This document shows, piece after piece, positions 36,738 through 48,516 of a stretch of 64,000 nucleotides of DNA. Under the pieces are notes generated by a model. That model was not told the DNA's origin. It saw only the letters and a program-made list of their open reading frames with translations, and made no database searches. Position 1 is the stretch's first letter, and each line of letters starts with the position of its first letter. Source of the stretch: Mycolicibacterium litorale (GTDB lineage: Bacteria > Actinomycetota > Actinomycetes > Mycobacteriales > Mycobacteriaceae); NCBI RefSeq assembly GCF_014218295.1, contig NZ_AP023287.1, forward strand, positions 2,604,001 to 2,668,000, in the 5' to 3' direction. A program made the position numbers and the translations under genes.

Positions 36738-38249
36738 TCACCAGGTGTCGACGAACCGCCTCGGCCGCCGCTCACGTGGGGCGCCATCCGCTGCGGCCAG
36801 CGTCGCGGCGACGATGCCGCGGGTCTCCGCCGGGTCGATCACGTCGTCGATCTCGAACACGGCCGCCGCGTTGAGTGCCTTCGCATTGTCCTGTGCCGCC
36901 GCCGTCGCCCGTCGCACCGCCTCTTCGCGGTCGGCCTCGTCGGCGATCGCGTCGAGTTCCTTGCGCATCCCCAGGCGTACCGCACCCTCCAGGCCCATGG
37001 GTCCCAGATGTGCCCCGGGCCAGGCCACGGTGAGCAGCGGCTCGTGCAGCCCACCGCCCGACATCGCCTGGGCGCCCAGGCCGTAACCGCGCCGCAGCAC
37101 CACCGCGACCAGCGGCACCTGCAGCGCCGCGCCGGCGACCAGCAGGCGAGAACCCCTGCGCACCAAGGCTTCCGCTTCAGCCGCCGGTCCCACCATGTAA
37201 CCCGGGCAGTCGATCAGCGAGAGCACCGGGATGCCGAAGGCGTCGCACAACTGCAGGAAGCGCGCCGCCTTGTCCGACGCCGCCGCGGTGATGGCGCCAG
37301 CCATGTGTCGGGTGTCGTTGGCCAACACGCCGACCGGCCGGCCCTCGATCCGCACCAGCGCCGTCACCATCTCCCGCGCGAACCGCTCCCGCAGGAACAC
37401 CGCCGAACCGTCGTCGGCCAGCGTCCGGATGATCGGCGCGACGTCGTAGGCGCGCCGCGCCCGCTCGGGAACCGCTGTGCGCAAAGTGGTTTGGTCGGGA
37501 CACCGGCCCGGCTCGGTGGGGCCGCGGAAGAAGCCGATCAGCGTCCTGGCCGCCGCGACAGCCTGCGCCTCGTCGTCGACGACGACGTCGACCACGCCGT
37601 TGGGCGCCTGCGTGGCCATGGGTCCGACCGCATCCGGCGCCACGTCGCCGAGCCCGCCGCCCGCGATCATCGCCGGCCCGCCCATGCCGATCGAGGCGTC
37701 CGCCGTGGCGACGATCAGATCGGCACAGCCCGCGATCACCGCATTGCCGGCGAAGCAGCGCCCCTTGACGACCGCGATCCTGGGCACCACACCCGACAGC
37801 CCGGCCCACAGCCGAAACGCCCGCACGTCCAGCGACGAGACCACCGGGTAGTCCGTGTCCCCGGGGCGGCCACCGCCGCCTTCGGCGAAGAACACCGTGG
37901 GCAGGCGCATTCGTTCGATGAGGTCGAAGAGCCGGTCCTTCTTGCGGTGCCCCACCGCGCCCTGCGTTCCGGCCAGGACGGTGTAGTCGTAGGACAGCAC
38001 GGCGCAGGCGGCGCCGCCGATCCGCGCCGTCCCGGCGACGAGACCGTCCGCGGGTGTGCGCGCGATCAGGTCGTCGAGGTCGCGGCGCGCGCGCTGGGCG
38101 GCGACCGCGAAGCGCCCGTATTCGACGAACGACCCGGGATCCACCAGGGCGGCGATGTTCTCCCGGGCCGTGCGACCGTTCGCCGCGTACCTGCGCGCGA
38201 CCGCCTCCGGACGCGCGGCATCCTCGGTCAGCGCCCGGCGGCGCAGCAT
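36738..38249 (-). CDS. acyl-CoA carboxylase carboxyltransferase (beta) subunit-like protein
   Basis: A 503-residue protein with two crotonase-like halves of the carboxyltransferase family. The N-terminal half contains FFAEGGGGRPGDT and ASIGMGGPAMIAGGGLG. The C-terminal half has IPVLSLIDCPGYMVGPAAE and VAVVLRRGYGLGAQAM, normally the acyl-CoA oxyanion region. Such subunits move CO2 from biotin to an acyl-CoA. No biotin carboxylase or biotin carrier gene is adjacent, so the partner must be elsewhere. ATG 38249 is chosen; the frame extends upstream into the neighbouring gene. Confidence 0.82.
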   Translation of the reverse strand: MLRRRALTEDAARPEAVARRYAANGRTARENIAALVDPGSFVEYGRFAVAAQRARRDLDDLIARTPADGLVAGTARIGGAACAVLSYDYTVLAGTQGAVGHRKKDRLFDLIERMRLPTVFFAEGGGGRPGDTDYPVVSSLDVRAFRLWAGLSGVVPRIAVVKGRCFAGNAVIAGCADLIVATADASIGMGGPAMIAGGGLGDVAPDAVGPMATQAPNGVVDVVVDDEAQAVAAARTLIGFFRGPTEPGRCPDQTTLRTAVPERARRAYDVAPIIRTLADDGSAVFLRERFAREMVTALVRIEGRPVGVLANDTRHMAGAITAAASDKAARFLQLCDAFGIPVLSLIDCPGYMVGPAAEAEALVRRGSRLLVAGAALQVPLVAVVLRRGYGLGAQAMSGGGLHEPLLTVAWPGAHLGPMGLEGAVRLGMRKELDAIADEADREEAVRRATAAAQDNAKALNAAAVFEIDDVIDPAETRGIVAATLAAADGAPRERRPRRFVDTW

Positions 38250-38286
38250 CTCGGCGTGGTCCGCCCGCGGCTCCGCGGGCGGACCC

Positions 38287-38718
38287 TCAGACGTAGAGCT
38301 CCTCGAACCGGCGGATCGACCGTTCGATGTCGCCCCTGACCGCACGGGCGGCCGCGGCCCCGATCGGCCCGAACAGCGGTGCGCCACCGAGCTCGAGGGT
38401 GACGGTGAAGGCGCAGCCGGAGGACGTCGGGCGCACCGCCATCTTCATGCCGTACTTGGTGCCGCCGACCCCCTTGCCGTCGACGAGAAGCAGTTCCGGC
38501 GGGTCCAGCCGGCGGATCGTCCACGTGACGCGGTTGCGCATGCCTTTGGCACCTGCCACGCCGACGATGGTGGTCCCCACACTGAGTTCGTCGGGCAGCT
38601 CGCTGCGCCAGCCCTCGTGCATGACGAGCCAGTCCCCCAGCTCGGCGAGGTTGGACGCGTGCGCCCAGGCGTCGTCCGGAGGTAACGACAGCTCGCGTGT
38701 CAGCTCGAGTTTGGCCAC
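38287..38718 (-). CDS. Rv0910-like SRPBCC protein
   Basis: A 143-residue SRPBCC protein closely patterned on M. tuberculosis Rv0910: AKLELTRELSLPPDDAWAHASNL at the start, GMRNRVTWTIRRLDPPELL in the middle, and LGGAPLFGPIGAAAARAVRGDI near the end. Rv0910 has been described as the toxin of a toxin-antitoxin pair with Rv0909. No Rv0909-like partner lies beside this copy, so a ligand-binding role is as likely. It is followed 37 nt later by the carboxyltransferase on the same strand. Confidence 0.75.
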   Translation of the reverse strand: MAKLELTRELSLPPDDAWAHASNLAELGDWLVMHEGWRSELPDELSVGTTIVGVAGAKGMRNRVTWTIRRLDPPELLLVDGKGVGGTKYGMKMAVRPTSSGCAFTVTLELGGAPLFGPIGAAAARAVRGDIERSIRRFEELYV

Positions 38719-38800
38719 CCCGCGATCGTAGTGGCGAGCGCGCCCGGGGACTCGAGGAATGACCCGACGCCTCCCGCCGCGAAACGCCCACCACCAACTC

Positions 38801-38830
38801 TTGACTTAATCCAAAAAAGCGGGTGATATT
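38801..38830 (+). promoter_or_regulatory. furA promoter with AT-rich operator
   Basis: TTGACT (38801-38806) and GATATT (38825-38830), 18 nt apart, give a good mycobacterial promoter whose transcript would begin at GTG 38837. The AT-rich spacer (TAATCCAAAAAAGC) resembles the FurA-binding region of furA promoters in other mycobacteria, so autorepression by FurA is likely. Confidence 0.75.
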
Positions 38831-38836
38831 GCTGTC

Positions 38837-39289
38837 GTGCCGTCGCCCTCCGAGTACGTGGACCAGTTGCGGGGCGCCGATCTGCGCGTCACCCGCCCCC
38901 GGGTCGCCGTGCTGGAAGCGGTGCACGCCCACCCCCACGCAGACACCGAAACGATCTTCGCCTCGGTGCGATCGATCCTTCCCGACGTCTCCCGCCAGGC
39001 CGTCTACGACGTCCTGCACGCCTTGACCGGAGCCCGCCTGATCCGGCGGATCCAGCCCTCCGGGTCGGTGGCGCGCTACGAGAGCCGGGTCGGAGACAAC
39101 CACCACCACGTGGTCTGCCGCTCGTGCGGGTCGATCGCCGACGTGGACTGCGCCATCGGCGAGGCGCCATGCCTGACGCCGTCCGAGCACGACGCGCTCG
39201 ACGGCTTCGTCCTCGACGAGGCCGAAGTCATCTACTGGGGCCTGTGCCCCGACTGCGCACCCGAGAGTTCAACCGCGAACAGTTCCTGA
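38837..39289 (+). CDS. furA: ferric-uptake-regulator family protein FurA
   Basis: A 150-residue Fur-family repressor. A winged-helix DNA-binding domain ([32 protein letters not shown]) is followed by a metal-binding dimerisation domain with HHH at 89-91, Cys94-x2-Cys97 and Cys137-x2-Cys140. In mycobacteria FurA represses katG and responds to peroxide and iron. It starts at a leaderless GTG and sits directly upstream of katG, 61 nt from the katG start, as in other mycobacteria. Confidence 0.93.
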   Translation: MPSPSEYVDQLRGADLRVTRPRVAVLEAVHAHPHADTETIFASVRSILPDVSRQAVYDVLHALTGARLIRRIQPSGSVARYESRVGDNHHHVVCRSCGSIADVDCAIGEAPCLTPSEHDALDGFVLDEAEVIYWGLCPDCAPESSTANSS

Positions 39290-39350
39290 TCACATCCGTG
39301 ATCGCAGCCCCATCACCGAAAATGATGTCCGGAATATGAAGGGAAACACC

Positions 39351-41600
<2,250 letters not shown>

Positions 41601-41631
41601 TCGGACGCTGACGCCATCAGATCGACAGGGG

Positions 41632-41664
41632 CACCCCGCGAACCGCACTGCGGTTCGCGGGGTG
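41632..41664 (+). terminator. terminator hairpin after katG
   Basis: CACCCCGCGAACCGCA (41632-41647) pairs perfectly with 41649-41664, 31 nt after the katG stop. It ends the furA-katG transcript ahead of the APH(6)-like gene. No U-tract. Confidence 0.75.
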
Positions 41665-41680
41665 TTCCGCATCTGACGAC

Positions 41681-42586
41681 GTGATCTTGCTGCCCGATGC
41701 CGTGCGGGCGATGGCGGACCGTGGGCCGGACTGGGCGCGGTGGGTGCAGGACCTGCCCCACTGGACGCAGGACCAGGTGCGCGAGTGGGAGCTGCGGGTC
41801 GACGGCACGCCGGCGAACGGCTCGACGTCGCTTGTGCTGCCGGTGATCACCCCGCTCGGGCAGTCTGCGGTCCTCAAGCTCGGGTTCCCCGACGACGAGT
41901 CCGAACACGAACACCTCGCGCTGCGGCGGTGGGCGGGCCACGGCGCGGTCCGCCTGCTCAGCGCCCAGCCGCATCGGCGTGCACTGCTTCTCGAGCGGTT
42001 GCCCACCCGCGACTTGAACACGCTCACCGACGTCGACGCCTGCGAGGCCGTCTGCGCGCTGTACCGACGGATCCACGTCCCGGCGATTCCTCGATTACGC
42101 ACGCTCACAACGTGGTTGGAGCAGCGGATCGCCGAACTGTCCGAACTCCCCCGCAACACGCCGGTACCGCGCCGGCTGGTCGAGCATGCACTCACCCTGG
42201 CGCGCGACCTGTCGGCGGAACCCGACGGCGGCGCCGTCCTGCTCCACACCGACCTGCACTACGACAACGTGCTGGCCGCCGCCGTTGCGGACTCCGCCGA
42301 TCCGTGGCGGGTGATCGATCCGAAACCGCTGAGCGGCGATCCGCACTTCGAGGTCGCCCCGATGCTGTGGAACCGGTGGGACGAACTGGCCGGCGACGTC
42401 CGCGACGGCGTGCGGCGCCGCTTCTACACGATCGTCGACGGCGCGGAGTTCGACGAGGATCGGGCACGCGCATGGGTCATCCTGCGGATGGTGCACAACG
42501 CCGTCTGGGAATTGAGTCGGGCGGCGCATCCGGACCCCGGGTGGCTCACGGTGTGCGTCGCGGTGGCCAAAGCCGTTCAGGACTGA
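41681..42586 (+). CDS. APH(6)-like aminoglycoside/hydroxyurea resistance kinase family
   Basis: A 301-residue kinase of the streptomycin 6-kinase/hydroxyurea family. Its catalytic loop HTDLHYDNV and the metal motif IDPKPLSGDPHFEVAP are the signatures of that family rather than of APH(3'). Whether it inactivates streptomycin here is unknown; relatives are widespread in environmental actinobacteria. GTG 41681 lies just behind the katG terminator, so it needs its own promoter, but none is clear. Confidence 0.82.
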   Translation: MILLPDAVRAMADRGPDWARWVQDLPHWTQDQVREWELRVDGTPANGSTSLVLPVITPLGQSAVLKLGFPDDESEHEHLALRRWAGHGAVRLLSAQPHRRALLLERLPTRDLNTLTDVDACEAVCALYRRIHVPAIPRLRTLTTWLEQRIAELSELPRNTPVPRRLVEHALTLARDLSAEPDGGAVLLHTDLHYDNVLAAAVADSADPWRVIDPKPLSGDPHFEVAPMLWNRWDELAGDVRDGVRRRFYTIVDGAEFDEDRARAWVILRMVHNAVWELSRAAHPDPGWLTVCVAVAKAVQD

Positions 42587-42602
42587 GCGCCGCCGCCCGC
42601 CC

Positions 42603-43295
42603 TCACACCCGCCGGGTCAACTGCGTCGCGATCAGCGGGGCGATCTTGTCCGCCATGTAGACGTGTCCGGCATCGGTCGGGTGGACGCCGTCGGCGCCGA
42701 TCAGTTCGGGATTGTCGACGAACCACCGCTCGGCGATCGGGTCGACGAAGGTGGCGTCGGCCAGGCCCGCCTGATAGCGGAGGCTGTCGCGGATCCGGAT
42801 GATCGCCGGTGGCGGATCGGCGGTCGGCCACGGCGGGCCGATCACCAGGAACCGGGCCTCGGGCGCGGTGCGGCGCGCGAGTTGGAAGACGCCGTAGACC
42901 ATGATCGAGTACAGGGTCGGTTCGACGTTCTGGTCGTTACGGGATCCGTAGAACACCACGAGGTGGTCGTCGGCCTTCACCGCCCTCGCGGTGAGGTCCT
43001 CGAACACGCTGCCCCGGTTGCCGCGGGTGCCGTACCCGGCGCCGCCCTCGGCCGCCACGTCGGCGCGCACCGGCAGGCCCTGCCGGGCCAGCAGCTGCCA
43101 CGCCCGCGTCGTCCACCCGCGGTTGCCCTCCCCGCCCTCGTTGCTGCCGGTCGTGTACGAGTCACCGACGACGGCGACCCGGCTCCCTGCGAACTGCAAC
43201 GTCACCGTGTCGTCGTGGCGTTCGGTGACCGGACGGGCGACGACGAGGCCGACGAGCAGCGCAACAGACAGCACCAAGGTGACCAGGCGACTCAC
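42603..43295 (-). CDS. exported SGNH/GDSL hydrolase
   Basis: A 230-residue exported hydrolase. A short N-terminal hydrophobic signal or anchor (LVTLVLSVALLVGLVVA) is followed by block I VAVVGDSYTTGS with the nucleophilic Ser, block III-like FYGSRNDQN, and block V DGVHPTDAGH with the catalytic Asp and His. It probably de-esterifies an envelope glycan or lipid. An acyltransferase-3 gene lies next on the same strand, and such pairs often act on the same envelope substrate; the link is inference. Confidence 0.85.
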   Translation of the reverse strand: MSRLVTLVLSVALLVGLVVARPVTERHDDTVTLQFAGSRVAVVGDSYTTGSNEGGEGNRGWTTRAWQLLARQGLPVRADVAAEGGAGYGTRGNRGSVFEDLTARAVKADDHLVVFYGSRNDQNVEPTLYSIMVYGVFQLARRTAPEARFLVIGPPWPTADPPPAIIRIRDSLRYQAGLADATFVDPIAERWFVDNPELIGADGVHPTDAGHVYMADKIAPLIATQLTRRV

Positions 43296-43411
43296 CGTTT
43301 ACCTCCACAGTCGACGGCACCGAGCGCCGCACCCCACGATGTCCGAAAGCCTAGGTGCCTACGGGCCGGTGGACGATCCGTGGCGCATTGCGCGATGGTC
43401 ACGAAATCGCC

Positions 43412-44635
43412 TCATCCGACGCGGACCGGGACGTGGTCGGCGTGCTCCGGGGTCCGGGGCGCCGCAGCGCGCCCGCCCACCGGGCTGGTCGTCGAATCCC
43501 TGACGTCGACCATCCGGCGCATCCACAGCCGGGCCGGTTCCTCGACGCCGTGGTACAGCGCGATCGCGGCCACCACCGACACGGCCAGCAGGCCGGCGAC
43601 CACCGATCCGCCGAAGAGACCGGGGGTCAGGGTGATCTCGAACTGCACCGCCGCCCAATTCCACGCCGTGTGCACCAGCTCGTGGACCATGTACAGCCCG
43701 AACGAGATATGGCCGCAGTACACCATCAGGCGTCCCGACAACAGCCGCGGCAACGTGCCCGCCCCCACCGCCAGTGCCACCACCAACGGCACGAAGAGCA
43801 CATCGACCAGCCCGCTGGCGTCGCGGATCGAAGCCGGCGGATTCGCGTCGAGGTAGTACAGGCTGCCCACGATCGCGGCGGCGATTCCCAGCGACAGCCA
43901 GCCGAAGCCGGCGCGGGCGCGTTCGGACGGTCGCAGCTTGCGCACCGCCGCACACGCGAGCGCACCCGCGGTGAACTGCATGACGATGCGCGGCAACCAA
44001 CTCCACGGCGTGTAGAACTCGCCCGTGGCGAGCAACAGCACCGTCGGCGGCAACGAAACCGCGAACGCCAGCCACAGCAGGCCGCGCGCACGTGTCACCC
44101 GAGCGACCCGGAAGATGACCAGCACCAGCACGCCGAAGAGCAGGTAGGCCAACCACTCTGCGCTGATCGACCACGCCGGCCCGTCCCAGCTGGTGCCGTC
44201 GAAATACGGCGCGAACCACAGCTGGACCAGCAGCAGTTGACGCAGATAGTTGGTGGCGGTGAGCTGGTCGACCGCCGGTGACGGGACATGACCGACGTTC
44301 AGTGTGAAGATGATCCACGCCGCGGCCAGATGCATCGTCACCAGGTAGACCGGCCACACCCGGGCCAGACGCAGCCACAGGAAGCGCAAAGTCGTTCGGG
44401 TCGACCAGGAATGGCCCATGCGGTCCAGGTAGTTCCAGGTCAGCACGAAACCGCTGAGGATGAAGAACAGATCGACGCCCTGGGCGCCGCAGTCCAGCAG
44501 CGGCGCCAGCGCGGCACTGAGATCCGGTGCGGCCTGAGCCAGCAGCGGCCGGAAGTGAAACAGCACCACCCACACCGCGGCGACGATTCGCAGACCCGAA
44601 AGGGCCTTGATCTCTCCGCTGCGCACAACACTCAT
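43412..44635 (-). CDS. acyltransferase-3 family membrane protein
   Basis: A 407-residue integral membrane acyltransferase. It starts with IKALSGLRIVAAVWVVLFHF, the hallmark helix with the catalytic His, and has FFILSGFVLTWNYL, a second family motif, then about ten helices. These enzymes transfer acyl groups to exported sugars or lipids in the envelope. There is no fused SGNH domain, but an SGNH hydrolase gene follows 116 nt downstream. ATG 44635 is in a region without a clear ribosome site. Confidence 0.87.
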   Translation of the reverse strand: MSVVRSGEIKALSGLRIVAAVWVVLFHFRPLLAQAAPDLSAALAPLLDCGAQGVDLFFILSGFVLTWNYLDRMGHSWSTRTTLRFLWLRLARVWPVYLVTMHLAAAWIIFTLNVGHVPSPAVDQLTATNYLRQLLLVQLWFAPYFDGTSWDGPAWSISAEWLAYLLFGVLVLVIFRVARVTRARGLLWLAFAVSLPPTVLLLATGEFYTPWSWLPRIVMQFTAGALACAAVRKLRPSERARAGFGWLSLGIAAAIVGSLYYLDANPPASIRDASGLVDVLFVPLVVALAVGAGTLPRLLSGRLMVYCGHISFGLYMVHELVHTAWNWAAVQFEITLTPGLFGGSVVAGLLAVSVVAAIALYHGVEEPARLWMRRMVDVRDSTTSPVGGRAAAPRTPEHADHVPVRVG

Positions 44636-44788
44636 TTCGTGAGGGAGTCTGCTGTTTCGTCCGGGCTCGGTTTCGTAGGCCGCCCCCCGCGCTCAATCGG
44701 GCAGCGTTAGGCAGAGTAGCAGCGCGCCGCGGCACTGTGTGCGTCCGAAACCTGTGGCACTGCTGCCAACTCGCGACGTCGCGGCCGC

Positions 44789-45553
44789 TCAGGGCTGTTC
44801 GAAGTGCTGGTAGTCCTTCGGGGTACGCCAGTCTCCACCCCACCGCCAGCCCCTGTCGGTGAAGGCCAGTACGGCAGGGTCTCCGGCGTGCAACATGCCG
44901 GGATCGGTGCGCGTGCGGTCGGCATAGGGCCCGGCGTTGGCGGGTTCGACCGCACCGCTGCGGCCGATATAGGGGTTGAGCAACGGGTTGAGGTCGATCG
45001 CCCGCCCGTAGGCGTGGTACGACCAGCTCTGCGAGCCGGGTATCCCCCGGCAGTTGAAGGCCGAGGTGTTGTTGTCGCGCATCGACAACTCGTCGTCCGC
45101 GCCCGGGTAATGGTCGACGGTCTGCATCTTGGCGATCGGATAGCCCAACCGGTACAGCTCGCCGAACACCTCGATGACCGGCCCGACCAGTTCCTCGTGC
45201 ACGACCAGTGCGCCGCGCTGGGTGGCGCCGTCGAAACCGAGGAAGTTCAGTGCGACGCGGCGCAGTCGTTCCGGTCCCAGCGGGCAGCCTGGGCGCCAGG
45301 TGGTGCCCAGGTCGGCGGCGGTGACGGTGCTCACCTCCGGTGCGGGCGGCGGGGCCGGAGCCGGTGTCGTCGTGGTGGGTCGGGCCGACGGTCGTGGCGG
45401 CGCGGCCGTCGACGGCGTCGGGGAGGGCTCGGCGGCCTGCGGCGGCGAATCGGGGCTGCACTGCACGAGCGTCGCGGCGGTGAGGGCCACCGCCGACGCG
45501 GTGACCACACGGCGGACCGTGCGGGCGCGGAATCCTGGGTCGGGTCTGTCCAT
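44789..45553 (-). CDS. exported M15-family D-alanyl-D-alanine carboxypeptidase-like protein
   Basis: A 254-residue exported protein. An Arg-rich start and hydrophobic stretch (VTASAVALTAATLVQC) could be a lipoprotein signal, but the residue before the Cys is Gln, not Gly/Ala/Ser, so lipidation is doubtful. A Pro/Thr-rich linker follows. The C-terminal M15 domain has the zinc motif HAYGRAIDLNP and the final block WGGDWRTPKDYQHFE. It should trim peptidoglycan stem peptides outside the membrane. Confidence 0.83.
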   Translation of the reverse strand: MDRPDPGFRARTVRRVVTASAVALTAATLVQCSPDSPPQAAEPSPTPSTAAPPRPSARPTTTTPAPAPPPAPEVSTVTAADLGTTWRPGCPLGPERLRRVALNFLGFDGATQRGALVVHEELVGPVIEVFGELYRLGYPIAKMQTVDHYPGADDELSMRDNNTSAFNCRGIPGSQSWSYHAYGRAIDLNPLLNPYIGRSGAVEPANAGPYADRTRTDPGMLHAGDPAVLAFTDRGWRWGGDWRTPKDYQHFEQP

Positions 45554-45709
45554 CTGCGGCGTCGACGCTACCCGCCGGAGCAGCTTTTTCCGGCCGTCTG
45601 ACAGGCCGGATCAACGCCTCCGTCAGCAGCCTTCGGTATTGTCAGGGGGCTATCACTGAAGAAGAGGTCAGCGCGGCCGCGGTGATGAACGTTAAGGACG
45701 GAATTGTCG

Positions 45710-46927
45710 ATGCTCGCGCCGCATGACTCAGAACTGAGGCCTGTGCCCGACTCCGCTGTTGCTCCCATGACGCGATTCGACACGTTGACGGTGCTTCTGG
45801 TCGAAGACGACCGTGGTGACGCGTTGCTCGTCGAGGAGCTGATCGTCGACGCCGTGGCCGACATCCGGTTGCGGTGGGCGGAATCCATGGCGCACGCCGC
45901 ACGGGAGATCAAGACGTCGCGGCCCGACTGTGTGCTGCTGGACCTCAACCTGCCCGATGCCAACGGCACCGACGCGGTCGACCAGATCTGCGGACTCGAT
46001 CCCACGCTTCCCATCGTGGTGCTCACCGGCCACATCGACGAGCGCTACGGCGTGTCGGCGGTCGCCTCCGGTGCACAGGACTACCTTGTCAAGGGCCGGG
46101 TCGAGCCGGAGATGCTGCGGCGGTCGCTGCTGTACGCCATCGAGCGCAAACGCTCCGAGCTGACCGCCGTCGACCTGCATTCCAGTCACCTGCGGGCGCA
46201 GGAGAACGCCCGGCTCGAACGCGGGCTGCTGCCGTCGCCGCTGCTGCTCGAGGATCCGGGCGTCGACATCATCGCCAAGTACCGGCCAAGCCGGCCGAAC
46301 GCGCTGCTGGGCGGCGACTTCTACGACTTCGTGCAGACGCCCGACCGGACCGTCCACGTCATGGTCGGTGACGTCTCCGGCCACGGCCCCGACGAGGCCG
46401 CACTCGGGGTGGCGCTGAGGATCGGCTGGCGTGCGCTGACCTTCGCCGGCCTGCGCGGCAACGAGCGCATGCAGCAGCTGGAGCGCATCCTGCGCGCCGA
46501 GCGACCCGGGCCGGGCATCTTCGCCACCGTGATGAGCCTCGCGTTCTCCCCGAAGGACCGCAGCTTCAACGCCGTCCGCGCCGGTCACCCGGGCCTGCTG
46601 CTGCACGGCCCCGGCGGCGTCACGTGGATGGAGCCGCCCGCCGGCCCCGCGCTCGGCCTCGGCGGCGCCAGGTGGCCGCTGACCGAACTCGAGTTGCCCG
46701 CCGGCCACGGTCTGCTGCTGCTCACCGACGGGTTGTTCGAAGGGCACTCCGGTGAGGGCAACGAGCGTCTCGGTGAGGAGGGTCTGCTGGAGCTGGCCCG
46801 GGAAGTGGCGTCGCTGCCCGGCCCGCAGTTCGTCGAGACGCTGATCGACCGCGCCGAGGAACGCGCCCGTCCGCACGGCGGCTTGACCGACGACATCGCG
46901 GTAGTCCGCGTGGAGCGCACGACGTGA
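45710..46927 (+). CDS. response-regulator/PP2C phosphatase fusion (RsbU-like)
   Basis: A 405-residue two-domain protein. An N-terminal receiver domain (VLLVEDDRGDALLVEEL, phospho-acceptor Asp78 in VLLDLNLPD, LVKG Lys) is joined by a helical linker to a C-terminal SpoIIE/PP2C phosphatase (LLGGDFYDF, VGDVSGHGPDEA, GLTDDIAVVRV). Such phosphatases dephosphorylate anti-sigma antagonists and so switch sigma-factor control. The histidine kinase starts within its stop codon (GTGA, 4-nt overlap). ATG 45710 is 9 nt from an AAGGACG site; TTG 45704 is an alternative. Confidence 0.85.
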   Translation: MLAPHDSELRPVPDSAVAPMTRFDTLTVLLVEDDRGDALLVEELIVDAVADIRLRWAESMAHAAREIKTSRPDCVLLDLNLPDANGTDAVDQICGLDPTLPIVVLTGHIDERYGVSAVASGAQDYLVKGRVEPEMLRRSLLYAIERKRSELTAVDLHSSHLRAQENARLERGLLPSPLLLEDPGVDIIAKYRPSRPNALLGGDFYDFVQTPDRTVHVMVGDVSGHGPDEAALGVALRIGWRALTFAGLRGNERMQQLERILRAERPGPGIFATVMSLAFSPKDRSFNAVRAGHPGLLLHGPGGVTWMEPPAGPALGLGGARWPLTELELPAGHGLLLLTDGLFEGHSGEGNERLGEEGLLELAREVASLPGPQFVETLIDRAEERARPHGGLTDDIAVVRVERTT

Positions 46928-48516
46928 CCGCCCCCGCCCGCCGGCGGGGACGCCAATTGACGGTGCAGGGCTGGTTGAACCTCGTCCTGGGCATCATGGG
47001 CGTCTTCGTGCTGGCAGGTGCCTTCGCCGGGGCGATCCTGATGAACCGCACCGACGCCGTGTCGCGGGAACTCATCGAGGAGATCCAACCGTCGCGGGTG
47101 GCCGCCTACCGGTTGCAGGCGGCCCTGCGCGACCAGGAGACCGCCGTCCGCGGATTCGCGATCGCCGCCGACGAGCAGTTCCTCGAGCCGTACTACGAGG
47201 GGCAGCAGACCGAACGGGAGGCGGCCGCGGAGATCCGCGCACTCGTCGGTGAACACTCCAACCTCATCGCCGATCTGGACGCGGTCGAGCGAGCCACCGA
47301 AGAATGGCGCCGCGACTACGCGGAACCGTTCATCGAGAGCGTGCGCCCCGGTACGCCCGGCGCGATCGACAGCGCCCTGGTCCAGCGGGGTAAGGACGGG
47401 TTCGACAACATCCGTGCGCTGTTCCACGTGCAGAACGTCGACCTGGCGGCCGCCAGGACCACCGGGGTCAAGGAGCTCGACCGGGTACAGGGCTGGCGCG
47501 ACCGCGTGCTCGCCGGCATCATCGTCACCTTTTTCCTGACGGCTTTGGTGCTGGCGATCCTCGCGCGCAGCGCCCTGGTTCGGCCGCTGTCGGCGCTGGC
47601 CGAATCGTGTCGCCGCATCACCGAAGGCCATTTCGGGGAACGCATCGTCGCCCGCGGCCCACGCGACGTGCGCAGCATGGCCTCCGACGTCGAGGACATG
47701 CGGCAGCGGATCGTCGACGAACTGGAGGCCGCGCGCGAGGCGCGGGAACAGCTCGACGAACAGGCCGTCGAGTTGCGGCGGTCCAACGCCGAGCTCGAAC
47801 AGTTCGCCTACGTCGCATCTCACGACCTGCAGGAGCCGTTGCGCAAGGTGGCCTCGTTCTGTCAGCTGCTCGAGAAGCGGTACGGCAACCAACTCGACGA
47901 ACGCGGGGCCGAGTACATCAAGTACGCCGTCGACGGCGCCAAACGGATGCAGGTGCTCATCAACGACCTGCTGACGTTCTCGAGGGTGGGGCGCCTGAGC
48001 GCCGCGCACACCGACGTCGATCTCGACGCGGCGCTGGCCGACGCGCTGTCGAACCTGGAAACCGCCATCGAGGAGTCCGGCGCCGAGATCCTGCGCCCGT
48101 CGGAACCGTTACCGCAGGTCTTGGGCGACCCCACGCTGCTGGCGATGCTGTGGCAGAACCTGATCGGCAATGCGGTGAAGTTCCGCAAACCTGACACCAC
48201 CCCCCGCATCGTGATCGAATGTGAGCGCGGCACCGACGACCGCGACGGGCAGTGGCTGCTGACGGTGTCGGACAACGGCATCGGCATCGCCGAGGAGTTC
48301 GCCCAGAAGGTGTTCGTCATCTTCCAGCGGCTCCACGGCCGTGACGCCTACAGCGGCACCGGTATCGGGCTGGCGCTGTGCAAGAAGATCGTCGAATACC
48401 ACGGCGGAACGATCTGGATCGACAACAGCTACACCGAAGGCACCCGGTTCCGCATGACCCTGCCGGTCGCCGTCCACGAACAACCCGACGTGGTTCTGGA
48501 AGGAGCCCAGCAATGA
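46924..48516 (+). CDS. CHASE3-type sensor histidine kinase
   Basis: A 530-residue membrane kinase. Helix 1 (about 17-38), an extracytoplasmic CHASE3-like four-helix sensor (about 45-195), helix 2 (about 196-218), a HAMP linker and coiled coil, then HisKA with phospho-acceptor His300 (YVASHDLQEPLRKV). The ATPase domain has NLIGNAVKF, DNGIGI and GTGIGLALCKKIV. The kinase type is close to bacteriophytochrome-like kinases paired with Rcp1-type regulators. It overlaps both neighbours by 4 nt, so all three proteins act in one signalling chain. Confidence 0.87.
   Translation: MTAPARRRGRQLTVQGWLNLVLGIMGVFVLAGAFAGAILMNRTDAVSRELIEEIQPSRVAAYRLQAALRDQETAVRGFAIAADEQFLEPYYEGQQTEREAAAEIRALVGEHSNLIADLDAVERATEEWRRDYAEPFIESVRPGTPGAIDSALVQRGKDGFDNIRALFHVQNVDLAAARTTGVKELDRVQGWRDRVLAGIIVTFFLTALVLAILARSALVRPLSALAESCRRITEGHFGERIVARGPRDVRSMASDVEDMRQRIVDELEAAREAREQLDEQAVELRRSNAELEQFAYVASHDLQEPLRKVASFCQLLEKRYGNQLDERGAEYIKYAVDGAKRMQVLINDLLTFSRVGRLSAAHTDVDLDAALADALSNLETAIEESGAEILRPSEPLPQVLGDPTLLAMLWQNLIGNAVKFRKPDTTPRIVIECERGTDDRDGQWLLTVSDNGIGIAEEFAQKVFVIFQRLHGRDAYSGTGIGLALCKKIVEYHGGTIWIDNSYTEGTRFRMTLPVAVHEQPDVVLEGAQQ

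Noticed and set aside
43359..45614. A 751-codon minus-strand frame
   Set aside because: It overlaps the acyltransferase-3 and M15 peptidase genes in another frame and has shuffled, low-complexity composition.
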